Shown here: positions 18,121 to 26,964 of the stretch, one piece after another | Layout: each line of letters opens with the position of its first letter | Numbering within the stretch: position 1 is the first letter of the stretch | Program-made: the position numbers and the translations under genes | The notes under the pieces: generated by a model | Databases searched by the model: none | What the model saw: the letters and a program-made list of their open reading frames with translations, nothing else | What the model was told of the DNA's origin: nothing | Assembly (NCBI GenBank): GCA_001804815.1 | Contig: MHBI01000101.1 | Location: 108,791 to 172,790, forward strand | Direction: 5' to 3' | DNA: 64,000 nt | From: Lentisphaerae bacterium GWF2_50_93 | Lineage (GTDB): Bacteria > Verrucomicrobiota > Lentisphaeria > Victivallales > GWF2-50-93

Positions 18121-19043
18121 AAGTGAAATGGTTTGTTGGATTGTTGGATTACTGGAACACTGGATTGATGATGGGCCGACATATTGGATGTACAACGTCT
18201 TGCAAATTCACCATAGAGCGAGTTCCTCATGACTTCCAGAGGCGGCTCCCTGCCCGTCCATATCGAAAATGACTTCGCCCCCTGGTGTAGAAGCATTGAC
18301 AGGCCGCCGGCAGTCCTGCAGCCTTTCCTCCTTGCGGTCTTTATGAATGCCGTGTCCTTGTAGATCGTGTCGTAGCAGCATCTGTCCGGCCTGAAGAATT
18401 TTTCCGGCAGCGGACTCGGATCCTCATCTTTCAACCCCAGGCTTGTACACTGGATCACGACTGACGCCTTGAAAACAAATTCGTCCAGCTGTTTCCTGTC
18501 GTCCAGGGAACAGCAGGAATACTGTGTGATTGGAAGGCTCTTTTCCAGTTCACCAACGAGCATTTCCGATTTGGAGACGGTCCTGTTCGCGAATAAAAGA
18601 CATTCCGCGCCTCTTGCTGCAAAATGGAATGAAACGGCCTTCACTGTTCCGCCAGTCCCGACAAACAGGAAACAGTTTCCCTTTACTGGAATTCCGAATT
18701 CCTCATTTATGGCGGTCTCAAGCCCGTATCCGTCGGTTGATTCCCCATGAAGGTGTCCATTGGTGTTTTTAACAGTATTTACGCTGCCAGTGAGCCTGCA
18801 CTCGTCCGAAATGGAATCCAGGAAAGGGATTATGGCATTCTTGTGGGGGACCGTGATATTGAAGCCGGCAAATTCCTTCCTGGCCCTGTCGGCGAAGGCG
18901 GGCAGTTCATTTTCCCTGACATGCACGGCAATGTATTCGGCATCGATTCCGAGCGCCTTGAAGGCGGGATTGTGCAGCTGCGGCGAAAGCGAATGCGCCA
19001 CTGGATCACCTATCACCGCATATTTGAGTCTATTGCCTGACAT
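18117..19043 (-). CDS. aroE: Shikimate dehydrogenase
   Basis: 308 residues. The substrate site is seen in VAHSLSPQLHN (about 15-25), the catalytic Lys in TVPHKN (about 64-69), and the ESTDGYGLETA block near 100. The NADP-binding glycine motif is FVGTGGTVKAVS rather than the usual GAGGAxRA. The last 20 or so residues (CTSNMSAHHQSSVPVIQQSN) are encoded by an intergenic repeat related to the repeats that flank the gene at 50265, so the native C-terminus was probably shorter. Overlaps pilD by 4 bp. Confidence 0.93.
   Translation of the reverse strand: MSGNRLKYAVIGDPVAHSLSPQLHNPAFKALGIDAEYIAVHVRENELPAFADRARKEFAGFNITVPHKNAIIPFLDSISDECRLTGSVNTVKNTNGHLHGESTDGYGLETAINEEFGIPVKGNCFLFVGTGGTVKAVSFHFAARGAECLLFANRTVSKSEMLVGELEKSLPITQYSCCSLDDRKQLDEFVFKASVVIQCTSLGLKDEDPSPLPEKFFRPDRCCYDTIYKDTAFIKTARRKGCRTAGGLSMLLHQGAKSFSIWTGREPPLEVMRNSLYGEFARRCTSNMSAHHQSSVPVIQQSNKPFHL
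18131..18174. repeat. Solo copy of the TGGATTGTTGGATTA repeat
   Basis: The stretch around 18131-18174 contains TTGGATTGTTGGATTACTGG and a shorter partial repeat. The same unit brackets the four-helix-bundle gene at 50265-50738 as an inverted pair. Here no such gene is present. Confidence 0.75.
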
Positions 19044-19217
19044 ATCCCCCTAATATACTTCCAAACCTGGATTCCGCGAGATTTGAATCTGATTTGGATG
19101 CATGTATGTCCATTCTTTGGAATAAATCCCCCGCCGCATGGATGATTGGATGGATGCTTGTTTTTTTGATATTGTCGTTCATATTTATCATTCACAAAAC
19201 TTTCGAAGGGAGGAAGT

Positions 19218-20987
19218 GTGGAAGCGCAGGGATTAAGCCGCGACTATACTATCAAGGGAAGATACAGGATAGTCGAGAAAAGAGGTAAAGGCACCATGGG
19301 TACCGTGGTTTACCTTGGCAGGGATCTCGAAAACGACTGCGATGTCATTATCCGAGTTCTTCCCCAATCCCTGTTTGGCGACGAAGAAATGTCCGCCCGT
19401 TTCATGCAGGGCATCAGTCTCGCCAAGAAGCTGCACCACGTCAATATCCTCAGGGTCCTGGATGCCGGGGTGGAAAAAGACATTGAATATGTAGTGACTA
19501 ACTATGAAAAGGGCTTTTTCCTCAACGACTATCTGGAACATCGGGGCGAGCTTGATGAGAATGAAAGCATCCAGCTGGTCAAATCCCTCGGCGAAGCTCT
19601 TGATTATGCCTGGAAAGAACAGCAGATCATCCACCGCAATGTCTGTCCCGACAACATACTCGTGGCCAAGCACAACATGCCGATGCTCACAGATTTTGAT
19701 CTGGCAAAATCCCTGATAGCCAACAGCCATCTCACCGGTGCAGGATATACAATCGGTGATCCGATATACATGAGCCCGGAGCAGGCCAAGGGGGAGGAAG
19801 TTGATTTCCGCTCCGACATGTACTGCCTGGGGCTGGTTCTCTATCAGCTGCTCACCGGAAGCCCCCCTTTCAACAGCAAGTCCAGAATGGATACGCTTTG
19901 CTCCCAGATATCAGATAGACATGCTCCGGTCCAGACCAGGAACAAAAGAATAACGGATGCCTGTTCGACTGTATTGGATAAGATGCTGGAAAAGGATCTG
20001 AAGGACCGCTACCAGTCATGGAAGGCGTTGCTTGATGATCTTGATAGTATTTTAAACCAGAAAAATCCGTCGACATTGCAGAAGTCCGCCGCCGCCCCGG
20101 CTGCCAGCAATTATAAGATGCAGGCGGTTCACATACCCGATTCAAAATCAGCCGCCACCGCAGATTCCGGGCAGAAATATACCGTTACGACAACCCCTCC
20201 TGACCACCCTGCTGCAGCACTGAGACCCAACTTGAAGCTATATTTTATTATTGTCGCGGTCCTGGCCTGTATTGTCGTTGCCGTGGCGATTTATGATATT
20301 AAACTTATTTTTGAATCTGAAAAAAACCGGACATCAAAACCTGGAATAAAGATTGAACTCCATTCGCCTGAAGCAAAACCGGCGGCTCGGGCTGAAGCAA
20401 CGCCTGCGGACCCGAAGGAAATCAAGGCCCCCTCAGAAGTAAAGACGGTGGACCCTACGGAAGCAAAACCGGCAGCCCCGGCGGAAATTAAAAAAGTCGC
20501 CCAGCCTGAGCCTGAACCGCTGCCTCCCCTAAAACCCAAACCTGAAACCTCCATCAAATCAGAAGCCGTGATGGGCGAGGCTGACAAGGCAAAAGAGGAG
20601 AAACACCGCAAATCATGTATGAGTAACATGAAGCAGATCGGCGTGGCATTGCAGATGTATGCCAATGTCTTTGAAGGCAAGTTCCCTGAAGCCGGCGGCG
20701 CAAAAGGGCTCGATAAACTGAGAAGCGGAGGGTTCCTTGAACATCCCCAGCCCTACGTCTGTCCTGCAACCGGCAACATGCCAGCCACTTTCGGGCAGCC
20801 GATCACGGAGGAGACCTGCGATTATGTCTATGTCGGGGGACTTTCCGAGCATTCCGACAGAAATACCCCGATGCTGTGGTGCAAGCCCGGAAATCACAAG
20901 GACTACGGCAACATACTTTATGTCAACGGTGAGATAAAGGCGGTTTCAGGCAGCAACTGGCTTTCCCAGACCAAGCTGAAGAAGTAG
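19218..20987 (+). CDS. Kinase-fold membrane protein, probable pseudokinase, with pilin-like C-terminal domain
   Basis: 589 residues from a GTG with GGGAGGAA upstream. Residues about 16-275 have the Ser/Thr kinase fold, but key positions are changed: the VAIK lysine is Arg (DVIIRVL), the HRD aspartate is Asn and the following lysine is Cys (HRNVCPDN), and DFG is DFD. A Pro/Ala/Lys-rich linker surrounds one TM helix at about 338-362. The exported tail (about 460-589) matches the C-terminal part of PVC-type pseudopilin-like proteins (CMSNMKQIGVALQMYANVFE), without its own prepilin signal. Catalysis is therefore doubtful, and a signalling or scaffold role is an inference. Confidence 0.85.
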   Translation: MEAQGLSRDYTIKGRYRIVEKRGKGTMGTVVYLGRDLENDCDVIIRVLPQSLFGDEEMSARFMQGISLAKKLHHVNILRVLDAGVEKDIEYVVTNYEKGFFLNDYLEHRGELDENESIQLVKSLGEALDYAWKEQQIIHRNVCPDNILVAKHNMPMLTDFDLAKSLIANSHLTGAGYTIGDPIYMSPEQAKGEEVDFRSDMYCLGLVLYQLLTGSPPFNSKSRMDTLCSQISDRHAPVQTRNKRITDACSTVLDKMLEKDLKDRYQSWKALLDDLDSILNQKNPSTLQKSAAAPAASNYKMQAVHIPDSKSAATADSGQKYTVTTTPPDHPAAALRPNLKLYFIIVAVLACIVVAVAIYDIKLIFESEKNRTSKPGIKIELHSPEAKPAARAEATPADPKEIKAPSEVKTVDPTEAKPAAPAEIKKVAQPEPEPLPPLKPKPETSIKSEAVMGEADKAKEEKHRKSCMSNMKQIGVALQMYANVFEGKFPEAGGAKGLDKLRSGGFLEHPQPYVCPATGNMPATFGQPITEETCDYVYVGGLSEHSDRNTPMLWCKPGNHKDYGNILYVNGEIKAVSGSNWLSQTKLKK

Positions 20988-21000
20988 GACCATAACCAGC

Positions 21001-21036
21001 AGGAAATACCTGCCGCAGGCAGGACTGAAGTTTCCT
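21001..21036. terminator. Bidirectional terminator-like hairpin between convergent genes
   Basis: AGGAAA and TTTCCT at the ends enclose a hairpin CCTGC/GCAGG (21009-21023). It lies between the stop codons of the pseudokinase and the lipase-like gene. Confidence 0.45.
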
Positions 21037-22519
21037 ATTCCTGCTTATTCTTCCAGTAATCTTCAATAACCCCCTTGTAGCGGATGGTAGGGACGCAGCT
21101 GAGGACAAAAAGAATATTGTCCTTGAAAGCAGGGTCGTTGGTTATCCCCATATGGGCGGCACGGAGCTGGATAATGCTGTTCCAGGCAATCGGGCCGTAG
21201 AAAAATGGAACCCAGGTCTTCTCTCCTTCCCGCTTGTCGTACAAGGCGCTGGACTCCAGAACCTTGCCATCTCCCGGACCGTATTCGATCACCTTCAGCT
21301 CCCCGGTCTTCTCGTTGGCAGTCGCCTTTCTGGTTGTCTTAACGGCATTTCCAAGGAACAGGTATAGCTTGACGTCATCGGGAGGTGTTGCAGGAACGTT
21401 CATCGCCTCCTTGAATCTTTTTGCGCGCTGCAGGCATTTTTTCAGGTGGTCGAAGGCGATCAGGCGGCGCTCTACAGGATCTTTCACATCCGGAAGAAGC
21501 ACCTTGAAAACTTCTGTCTGGTCAGGGTTGGCAAGCCCCCATTTCATTTTTACCCAGATCAGGAAGTCATAGATGTCGACGGCCTTATCATGGTCATGTT
21601 CATATACGACCGAACAGGTCGAAGGATCAGGCATCATCTGGTAATAAGTCAGCCAGGTGCCCACCAGCGCCGGAGGGAAGGGAGGCAGATCAGTCCCTTT
21701 CTGCATTTCCAGCAGCGTATCCAGATATCCGGCGTTTGGAGTCCCGAGTATGATCAGGCGATCGATATACTTGCTGCCATCCCAGGTGATATTCGGCTTA
21801 TCCCCCTCCTCCGGAAGATCCGCCGTCCCGTACAGGAGATAGTAGCGCGACACCAGGCCTCCCATGGAATGCCCGATCAGATCGAACTGGACATCGTAGT
21901 CCTTCACACCGTAAAGGGCTTCATATTGCTTCTGGATATACTTCCTCTTCTGAAGGATATATTGATGGAGCTTGACCGCATTTTCCTGCAGATCGCGGCG
22001 CCAGTCATATGAAAACTGGAAAAGATTATAATAGCTTTTTCCCGGATCGAGGGTCGAACCTTCCAGCTGGTAACCGCCTTCATGCAGGACATTCACCAGG
22101 TTGATATAGGCATTTTCCTTGAAGGTCATCCCGAGGAAATTCACTTCGACCGTGTTAAGCGCGCCGTTTGGCACAGTTTCGTCCTTGATGTCCTTGAGCG
22201 GCTTCAACTTCTCCATTGGAATACTTAAGGCACGCATTTTTTCAGCCGATATGGAATATCCGTCCTCGCTGCTGAACTTCCCCCAGACGTTTTTACCAGT
22301 TTTCTTGTCAAGCATGTTGGATCCCAGGAATCCGTGTACGATGATGACCGGGTTGCGGTAGACACCTTCATAGGCAATCGCTTTTTCCTGCAGCGGCCCG
22401 ATTATGCTTGCAGAGAATTTCGCATCAGAAGTATATGACCTTTCAGCGCTGGAGCATCCCGCAAGTACAGCGGACATGGCGGCAAGGCTGAAAATGCAAA
22501 GAATATTTTTAAACATCAT
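21035..22519 (-). CDS. Lipoprotein alpha/beta hydrolase, LCAT/lipase type
   Basis: 494 residues from the ATG at 22519, preceded by a purine-rich site. A lipobox is visible (SAVLAGCSS, Cys near 19). VIIVHGFLGSNM carries the oxyanion region and FDLIGHSMGGLVSRYYLLYG the nucleophile elbow (GHSMG). The order matches lecithin:cholesterol acyltransferase/PGAP1-like hydrolases. The likely site of action is the outer membrane or periplasm, on lipids or esters. The longer frame to 22717 lacks a lipoprotein signal at its start and is less likely. Confidence 0.88.
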   Translation of the reverse strand: MMFKNILCIFSLAAMSAVLAGCSSAERSYTSDAKFSASIIGPLQEKAIAYEGVYRNPVIIVHGFLGSNMLDKKTGKNVWGKFSSEDGYSISAEKMRALSIPMEKLKPLKDIKDETVPNGALNTVEVNFLGMTFKENAYINLVNVLHEGGYQLEGSTLDPGKSYYNLFQFSYDWRRDLQENAVKLHQYILQKRKYIQKQYEALYGVKDYDVQFDLIGHSMGGLVSRYYLLYGTADLPEEGDKPNITWDGSKYIDRLIILGTPNAGYLDTLLEMQKGTDLPPFPPALVGTWLTYYQMMPDPSTCSVVYEHDHDKAVDIYDFLIWVKMKWGLANPDQTEVFKVLLPDVKDPVERRLIAFDHLKKCLQRAKRFKEAMNVPATPPDDVKLYLFLGNAVKTTRKATANEKTGELKVIEYGPGDGKVLESSALYDKREGEKTWVPFFYGPIAWNSIIQLRAAHMGITNDPAFKDNILFVLSCVPTIRYKGVIEDYWKNKQE

Positions 22520-22779
22520 GTATTCCCTTTCTCCCTGTAAGCTATCATCATGGAACCTTAAATCAAGACGGGGAAAAAGAGCGCCATATTTATATCCGCC
22601 AATCCGGATATCCATCACATGCCACTGCCGGCTTGTCCGGCAGGCGATAGAGATTGTAGGCGATGGAAAAATTAAAGTAAACTTGGACAAACCTTGGCAC
22701 AGTGGCAATCGTTCCATTGGAATTCCTCAAAATAAATATCATATTAGGCGAAACAATTGTTTCACCAATCAGGTGGCCA

Positions 22780-23652
22780 ATGCCAGAAATCTCATACACC
22801 TTCAAACTCAGGGACGGCAGGAACCTCGGCTATGCCGAATACGGGAAGCCTGACGGAATACCTGTGTTTTATTTCCATGGCTACCCCGGCTCCAGGCTTG
22901 AGGCCGGACTTGCCGACAAGGCCGCGCTCCATGGGAATTTCAGATTCATCGGCATCGACCGTCCGGGATATGGCCTGTCCGATCCAAAACCAGGACGCAC
23001 TCTTATGGACTGGCCCGACGATGTCGCCGAGCTGGCAGACCACCTTAATTTCGGAAAGTTCCACGTCGTCGGTCTTTCCGGAGGGGCCCCTTACGCTTCC
23101 GCATGCGCCTGGAAAATCCCCTCGCGTCTTATTTCCGCCGGAATAATAAGCGGACTCGGTCCGGTCGACGTGCCCGGACTGAAATCACGGCTCAGCGTTT
23201 TCCAGAGATTCTGGTTCTCCGCCGCAAGGAATTTTCCTTTCATCATAAAACCATCGGCACGCATTGTCGGCAAAATGGTCTGCCGGCATCCGGACAAGTT
23301 CAGAAGCATCCTAAAGGAACGGACTTCCGAACCTGACAACAGGGCCCTCGACAATCCTGGAATCCTCGGTGCTTTCACAAGCTCATTTCATGAGGGCTTG
23401 AACAGGAGCACAGAGGGGTTCCACAGGGATCTGCTGGTTTATGCCAGTCCCTGGGGCTTCAAACTGGAAGACATCAGATGCAAAGTGAGAATCTGGCACG
23501 GGGAGAAGGATTTCATCGTGCACGCCGACTTCGGACGCCATTACGCAAAATGCATACCCGGATGCCAGGCGGAATTCTTCCCGGATGAAGGACATTTCTC
23601 GCTTGCCGGGACAAAGATCGAGCACATGCTGGAAGGACTGGCAAAGACCTGA
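22780..23652 (+). CDS. Alpha/beta hydrolase fold protein
   Basis: 290 residues from the ATG at 22780. VFYFHGYPGSRLE gives the HG oxyanion motif, HVVGLSGGAPYA the nucleophile elbow (GLSGG), the acid is expected near KVRIWHGEKDFIVHADF, and His is in DEGHFSL near the end. All triad positions seem intact. The family covers esterases, epoxide hydrolases and C-C hydrolases; nothing in the context narrows the substrate. Confidence 0.88.
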   Translation: MPEISYTFKLRDGRNLGYAEYGKPDGIPVFYFHGYPGSRLEAGLADKAALHGNFRFIGIDRPGYGLSDPKPGRTLMDWPDDVAELADHLNFGKFHVVGLSGGAPYASACAWKIPSRLISAGIISGLGPVDVPGLKSRLSVFQRFWFSAARNFPFIIKPSARIVGKMVCRHPDKFRSILKERTSEPDNRALDNPGILGAFTSSFHEGLNRSTEGFHRDLLVYASPWGFKLEDIRCKVRIWHGEKDFIVHADFGRHYAKCIPGCQAEFFPDEGHFSLAGTKIEHMLEGLAKT

Positions 23653-23709
23653 AGAGCATTTTGCCACAGATTCTCACAGACTTAATCTTTTTTTACTAAA
23701 TTCAAAACA

Positions 23710-24318
23710 ATGAGCATCAAAACAAAAATTGAAGACTGGAGCGAGGGACGTTCGATGGCGGGCCGGATGGTCCTTGTCATCATGCTGGCAGCGCTCGGAG
23801 CTTATCTTGCTGTCAGGCCTGACTCCTGGACGCCATTCGCACCTCTCGATCTGGTTGCACATGAGGTCGGACATCCGCTGTTCAGTTTTTTCGGAGAATG
23901 GATGACGTATGCCGGAGGGACGATCCTCCAGCATCTTGTTCCGTTAATCGCCTTGATAATTCTTCTCAAGCAGGATGAATATTTCGGGATACCCCTATGC
24001 GGAGCCTGGTTCGCCGTCAACCTCTATGAGACGGCAAGATACATCGCGGACACCCGTTCACAGGTGCTGCCGCTTGTAACGCTCGGGACTGGAGATGAAC
24101 CTGCGATGGTAAAATTCACAGACTGGGAATATCTTCTAGACAGGATTCCAGGGCTGTCAATCGAGTACGACACGAATGTCGCTCTCGCCGTGAGGATTTT
24201 CGCATTCCTGGCAATGTGGAGCTCCATAGGTTTCGGTGTCTGGATGCTATGGGTGATGCACAAGAAAAATCAGTTCAGACCTGAGTTGGAAGAGCCGCAG
24301 GATGATGTGACGAATTGA
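23710..24318 (+). CDS. Membrane protein with HEXXH motif
   Basis: 202 residues, about four TM helices. The motif HEVGH at about 56-60 (LVAHEVGHPLFSFFGEW) lies next to a membrane helix, as in M50-type site-2 protease-like proteins, but I see no clear third-ligand motif of the usual NPDG or DG type. It could be an intramembrane metalloprotease or simply a metal-binding membrane protein. Not in an obvious operon; a REP-like pair follows 13 bp after the stop. Confidence 0.65.
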   Translation: MSIKTKIEDWSEGRSMAGRMVLVIMLAALGAYLAVRPDSWTPFAPLDLVAHEVGHPLFSFFGEWMTYAGGTILQHLVPLIALIILLKQDEYFGIPLCGAWFAVNLYETARYIADTRSQVLPLVTLGTGDEPAMVKFTDWEYLLDRIPGLSIEYDTNVALAVRIFAFLAMWSSIGFGVWMLWVMHKKNQFRPELEEPQDDVTN

Positions 24319-24330
24319 TGATGCAAAAGA

Positions 24331-24383
24331 GTAAGTCGGTTTTTAAACCGACTATTAAATCGTCGGGTTAAAACCCGACATAC
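24331..24383. repeat. REP-like inverted pair (GTAGGGCGGTTT family)
   Basis: GTCGGTTTTTAAACCGAC and GTCGGGTTAAAACCCGAC face each other. The second half equals that of the copy at 8479-8530. It lies between the HEXXH gene and pepF. Confidence 0.8.
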
Positions 24384-24403
24384 TTATTAAGAAATGGAGA
24401 TCA

Positions 24404-26212
24404 ATGAAGAAAAAAAGCAACACGCTCCCCGAACGTTCGAAGATACCTGTTGAAATGACATGGGATCTCGACAAGATGTATACGGCTCTTCCGCTCTGGG
24501 AGAAGGATTTCAAGTCCCTTGATGCCCTGCTTGCCGACTTCATGGCGTTCAAAGGAAAGCTTGGAAATTCAGCGGAGACGCTGCGCGACGCCCTGAAAAA
24601 GAGCGACGCATTGGAACGGCGCCTCGAAAAGGTATACACCTACGCCCATCTCAAGGCCGATGAGAACACGGCCGACTCCAGGAATTCCTCTCGCCTGGAC
24701 CAGGTGACTGCGAGATGCGCGGAAATCGAGGGAGAGACCGCCTGGTTTGATCCTGAAGTCCTAGCGCTTCCGGAAGAAAAACTGAAATCTTACGTCGATT
24801 CACCCGTCCTTGCCTTCTATAGGAGGACGCTTGAGGAACTTCTCAAGGACAGGCCACACACGCTTTCGGAACCCGAGGAAAAAATACTCGGAACGGTCTC
24901 AGACGCTCTGTCAACGCCCTACAAGACGTTCACGATGCTGAACAACGCCGACATGAAATTTCCGAAAGTTCCGGATGGCAAGGGCGGCGAAGTGGAGCTG
25001 ACGCATGGCAACTACATAAAATTCGTTGAAAATCCGAACCGCGAAGTCCGCAAAGCGGCATTTGGCGCGATGTACGACACAGTCACGAAATACAGGAACA
25101 CCTTCGCGGCCATCCTCGACGGAGCTATCAAGACGCATACCTTCGAGGCAAAGACCAGGAACTTCCCTTCCACGCTCCGCGCTTCACTGCATGATGACAA
25201 CATCCCCGACACGGTATATACGAACCTGATTGGAACTGTAAGGAAAAACCTGCCGTTCCTCCACGGATATTTCGAACTGCGTAAAAAATATCTGAAACTC
25301 AGGAAGCTGGACATGTTCGACATCTATTGTCCGATAGTTCCTGACTGCGAGATAGAGATCGGATGGGACGAGGCGTGCAGATATGTCCGGGAATCCCTGG
25401 AGCCAATGGGAAGGGAATACTGTTCAATAATCGACAAGGCTCTGGACGAACGCTGGATCGACGTGCTCGAATGCAGGGGCAAGAGATGCGGCGCCTATTC
25501 CAGCGGGTGCTACGATTCCGTCCCATACGTGCTTATGAACTACAGCGGCACAATGAACGATGTCTTCACTCTTGCACACGAGCTCGGGCACTCGATGCAC
25601 TCATACTTCTCGCACAAGACGCAGGATTTCCATTATGCCAGCTACTCCATATTCGCGGCTGAAGCAGCTTCGACCACGAACGAACTCCTTCTGCATTCCC
25701 ATCTCATGAAGAAGTTCACCGACAAAAAGCTGCGGCTATACCTTGTAAACCGTCTAGCCGAGGAGATAAGGTGCACGGTATACCGGCAGACGATGTTCGC
25801 TGAATTTGAAAGGATGATCCATGAGAAAAGGGAGAAGGGTACGCCTCTTTCCGCGGACGAGCTCTGCGCTTCATATTTCAAGATCAACTCGGAATATCAT
25901 GGTTCGGCGATCGTGCCCGATGACAGGATTCGGATGGAATGGGCGCGGATTCCACATTTCTACTATAATTATTATGTGTATAAATATGCGACAGGTTTTT
26001 CAGCCGCAATAAAGTTTTCGGAGAACATCCTCAGCGGAGACAAATCGAAACTCGACGCCTACAAGGGTTTCCTGTGCGCGGGAGATTCGAAGGACGTTCT
26101 CGACATCCTCAGGGATGCAGGGGTCGACCTGGGAAAGCCGGAGCCGGTTGAGTCATGCATGAAACATTTTGCAGGAACCGTCAGACAGCTGGAAAAGGGA
26201 CTGTCAATGTAA
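24404..26212 (+). CDS. pepF: Oligoendopeptidase F (M3B metallopeptidase)
   Basis: 602 residues, the normal length for PepF. The N-terminal helical PepF domain begins near PVEMTWDLDKMYTAL; the zinc site HELGH is at 392-396 with the third ligand Glu in FAAEAASTTNE about 27 residues later. A late block YNYYVYKYATGFSAA is also typical. It degrades short peptides in the cytoplasm. No signal peptide is seen. Confidence 0.96.
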   Translation: MKKKSNTLPERSKIPVEMTWDLDKMYTALPLWEKDFKSLDALLADFMAFKGKLGNSAETLRDALKKSDALERRLEKVYTYAHLKADENTADSRNSSRLDQVTARCAEIEGETAWFDPEVLALPEEKLKSYVDSPVLAFYRRTLEELLKDRPHTLSEPEEKILGTVSDALSTPYKTFTMLNNADMKFPKVPDGKGGEVELTHGNYIKFVENPNREVRKAAFGAMYDTVTKYRNTFAAILDGAIKTHTFEAKTRNFPSTLRASLHDDNIPDTVYTNLIGTVRKNLPFLHGYFELRKKYLKLRKLDMFDIYCPIVPDCEIEIGWDEACRYVRESLEPMGREYCSIIDKALDERWIDVLECRGKRCGAYSSGCYDSVPYVLMNYSGTMNDVFTLAHELGHSMHSYFSHKTQDFHYASYSIFAAEAASTTNELLLHSHLMKKFTDKKLRLYLVNRLAEEIRCTVYRQTMFAEFERMIHEKREKGTPLSADELCASYFKINSEYHGSAIVPDDRIRMEWARIPHFYYNYYVYKYATGFSAAIKFSENILSGDKSKLDAYKGFLCAGDSKDVLDILRDAGVDLGKPEPVESCMKHFAGTVRQLEKGLSM

Positions 26213-26242
26213 ATATTCACTGATGGAGCTCAGTGAATATTT
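26211..26242. terminator. Bidirectional terminator, perfect 13-bp stem
   Basis: AAATATTCACTGA (26211-26223) and TCAGTGAATATTT (26230-26242) are perfect reverse complements with a 6-base loop. It spans the pepF stop and the end of the convergent gene, and the A/T outer ends give a U-tract in either direction. Confidence 0.85.
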
Positions 26243-26243
26243 A

Positions 26244-26696
26244 CTACAACAGAGAAATCAGCCAGCCACCCCAGGCGATAGTGCCAACCAGGCCCATGAG
26301 GATGCCTGATACCGCCATCCAGTTGCCTCTGTAGTTATAAAAAGGGTCTGCAATAAGTATTGCAGCCGCGAATCCCAGGATCAGCGCCGGAATGCTGAGA
26401 ATTCCAAAGAAGAGAAGTCCCGTTATTCCACAGACCAATGAAGCTCTCGCGAGGGGGCAGTCTTCGCCTGAGCGCGACCTGGTGCCGCTCCTCCTGCCCA
26501 TGTTCAAATTTGACTTCCTCTTGACGCTCTGACTCGTCGAATCTATATAAACCGGCGCTGTACACGTATACTTCGAGGATTTGGAGGACTGCATGGGCGG
26601 ATAGAAGAAGTGCCTTCCACAGTCGCACATATAATCACCTTCCCTCTCTACAGAGTAGGACCTGAGGCAGTAAGGGCATGTGTAAATACCTTTCAT
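26244..26696 (-). CDS. Zinc-ribbon plus DUF4190-like membrane protein
   Basis: 150 residues. The N-terminus has CPYCLRSYSVEREGDYMCDC, a CxxC...CxC zinc-ribbon. The C-terminal half has two to three TM helices with the Gly-rich pattern of DUF4190-type proteins (LVCGITGLLFFGILSIPALI). The function of such proteins is not known. It is convergent with pepF. Confidence 0.7.
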   Translation of the reverse strand: MKGIYTCPYCLRSYSVEREGDYMCDCGRHFFYPPMQSSKSSKYTCTAPVYIDSTSQSVKRKSNLNMGRRSGTRSRSGEDCPLARASLVCGITGLLFFGILSIPALILGFAAAILIADPFYNYRGNWMAVSGILMGLVGTIAWGGWLISLL

Positions 26697-26964
26697 CTGT
26701 CCACCTTTTGTGTTTTAATACTTTGATACTTTGAAAATTTATGTAGCATATGCCGTGCCAACTTTATTTTAATCAAATAGAAGATTGATGAAAGAAAAGA
26801 ATTGGCAATTTTGAAATGGGTTTAGCATAGGTGTTTCAGGATCGATTGACTTGGTATTGACTGTAAGCCTCCAAGCAGTATGCCGGTTTCGCCGAAACCG
26901 GCACGAGGCGTTTTCATCGAAAACGCCATACTTTAATGCGCCAAACTAGAAGCACGTCCCATAA
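26697..26964. other. Intergenic stretch with a REP-like element
   Basis: A/T-rich, no coding region seen. It holds the REP-like pair at 26878-26931. Confidence 0.6.
26878..26931. repeat. REP-like inverted pair (GTAT-CCGGTTTCG family)
   Basis: GCCGGTTTCGCCGAAACCGGC is a perfect hairpin; GGCGTTTTCATCGAAAACGCC faces it. The foot is GTAT rather than GTAG. Related in sequence to 59211-59276. Confidence 0.75.

Noticed and set aside
19094..19288. Small frame with one TM helix before the pseudokinase
   Set aside because: Starts at TTG, overlaps the kinase start and has no visible RBS; could be real but I cannot support it.
22520..22717. N-terminal extension of the lipase-like protein
   Set aside because: The ATG at 22519 gives a lipoprotein signal and has a purine-rich upstream site; the extension has neither.
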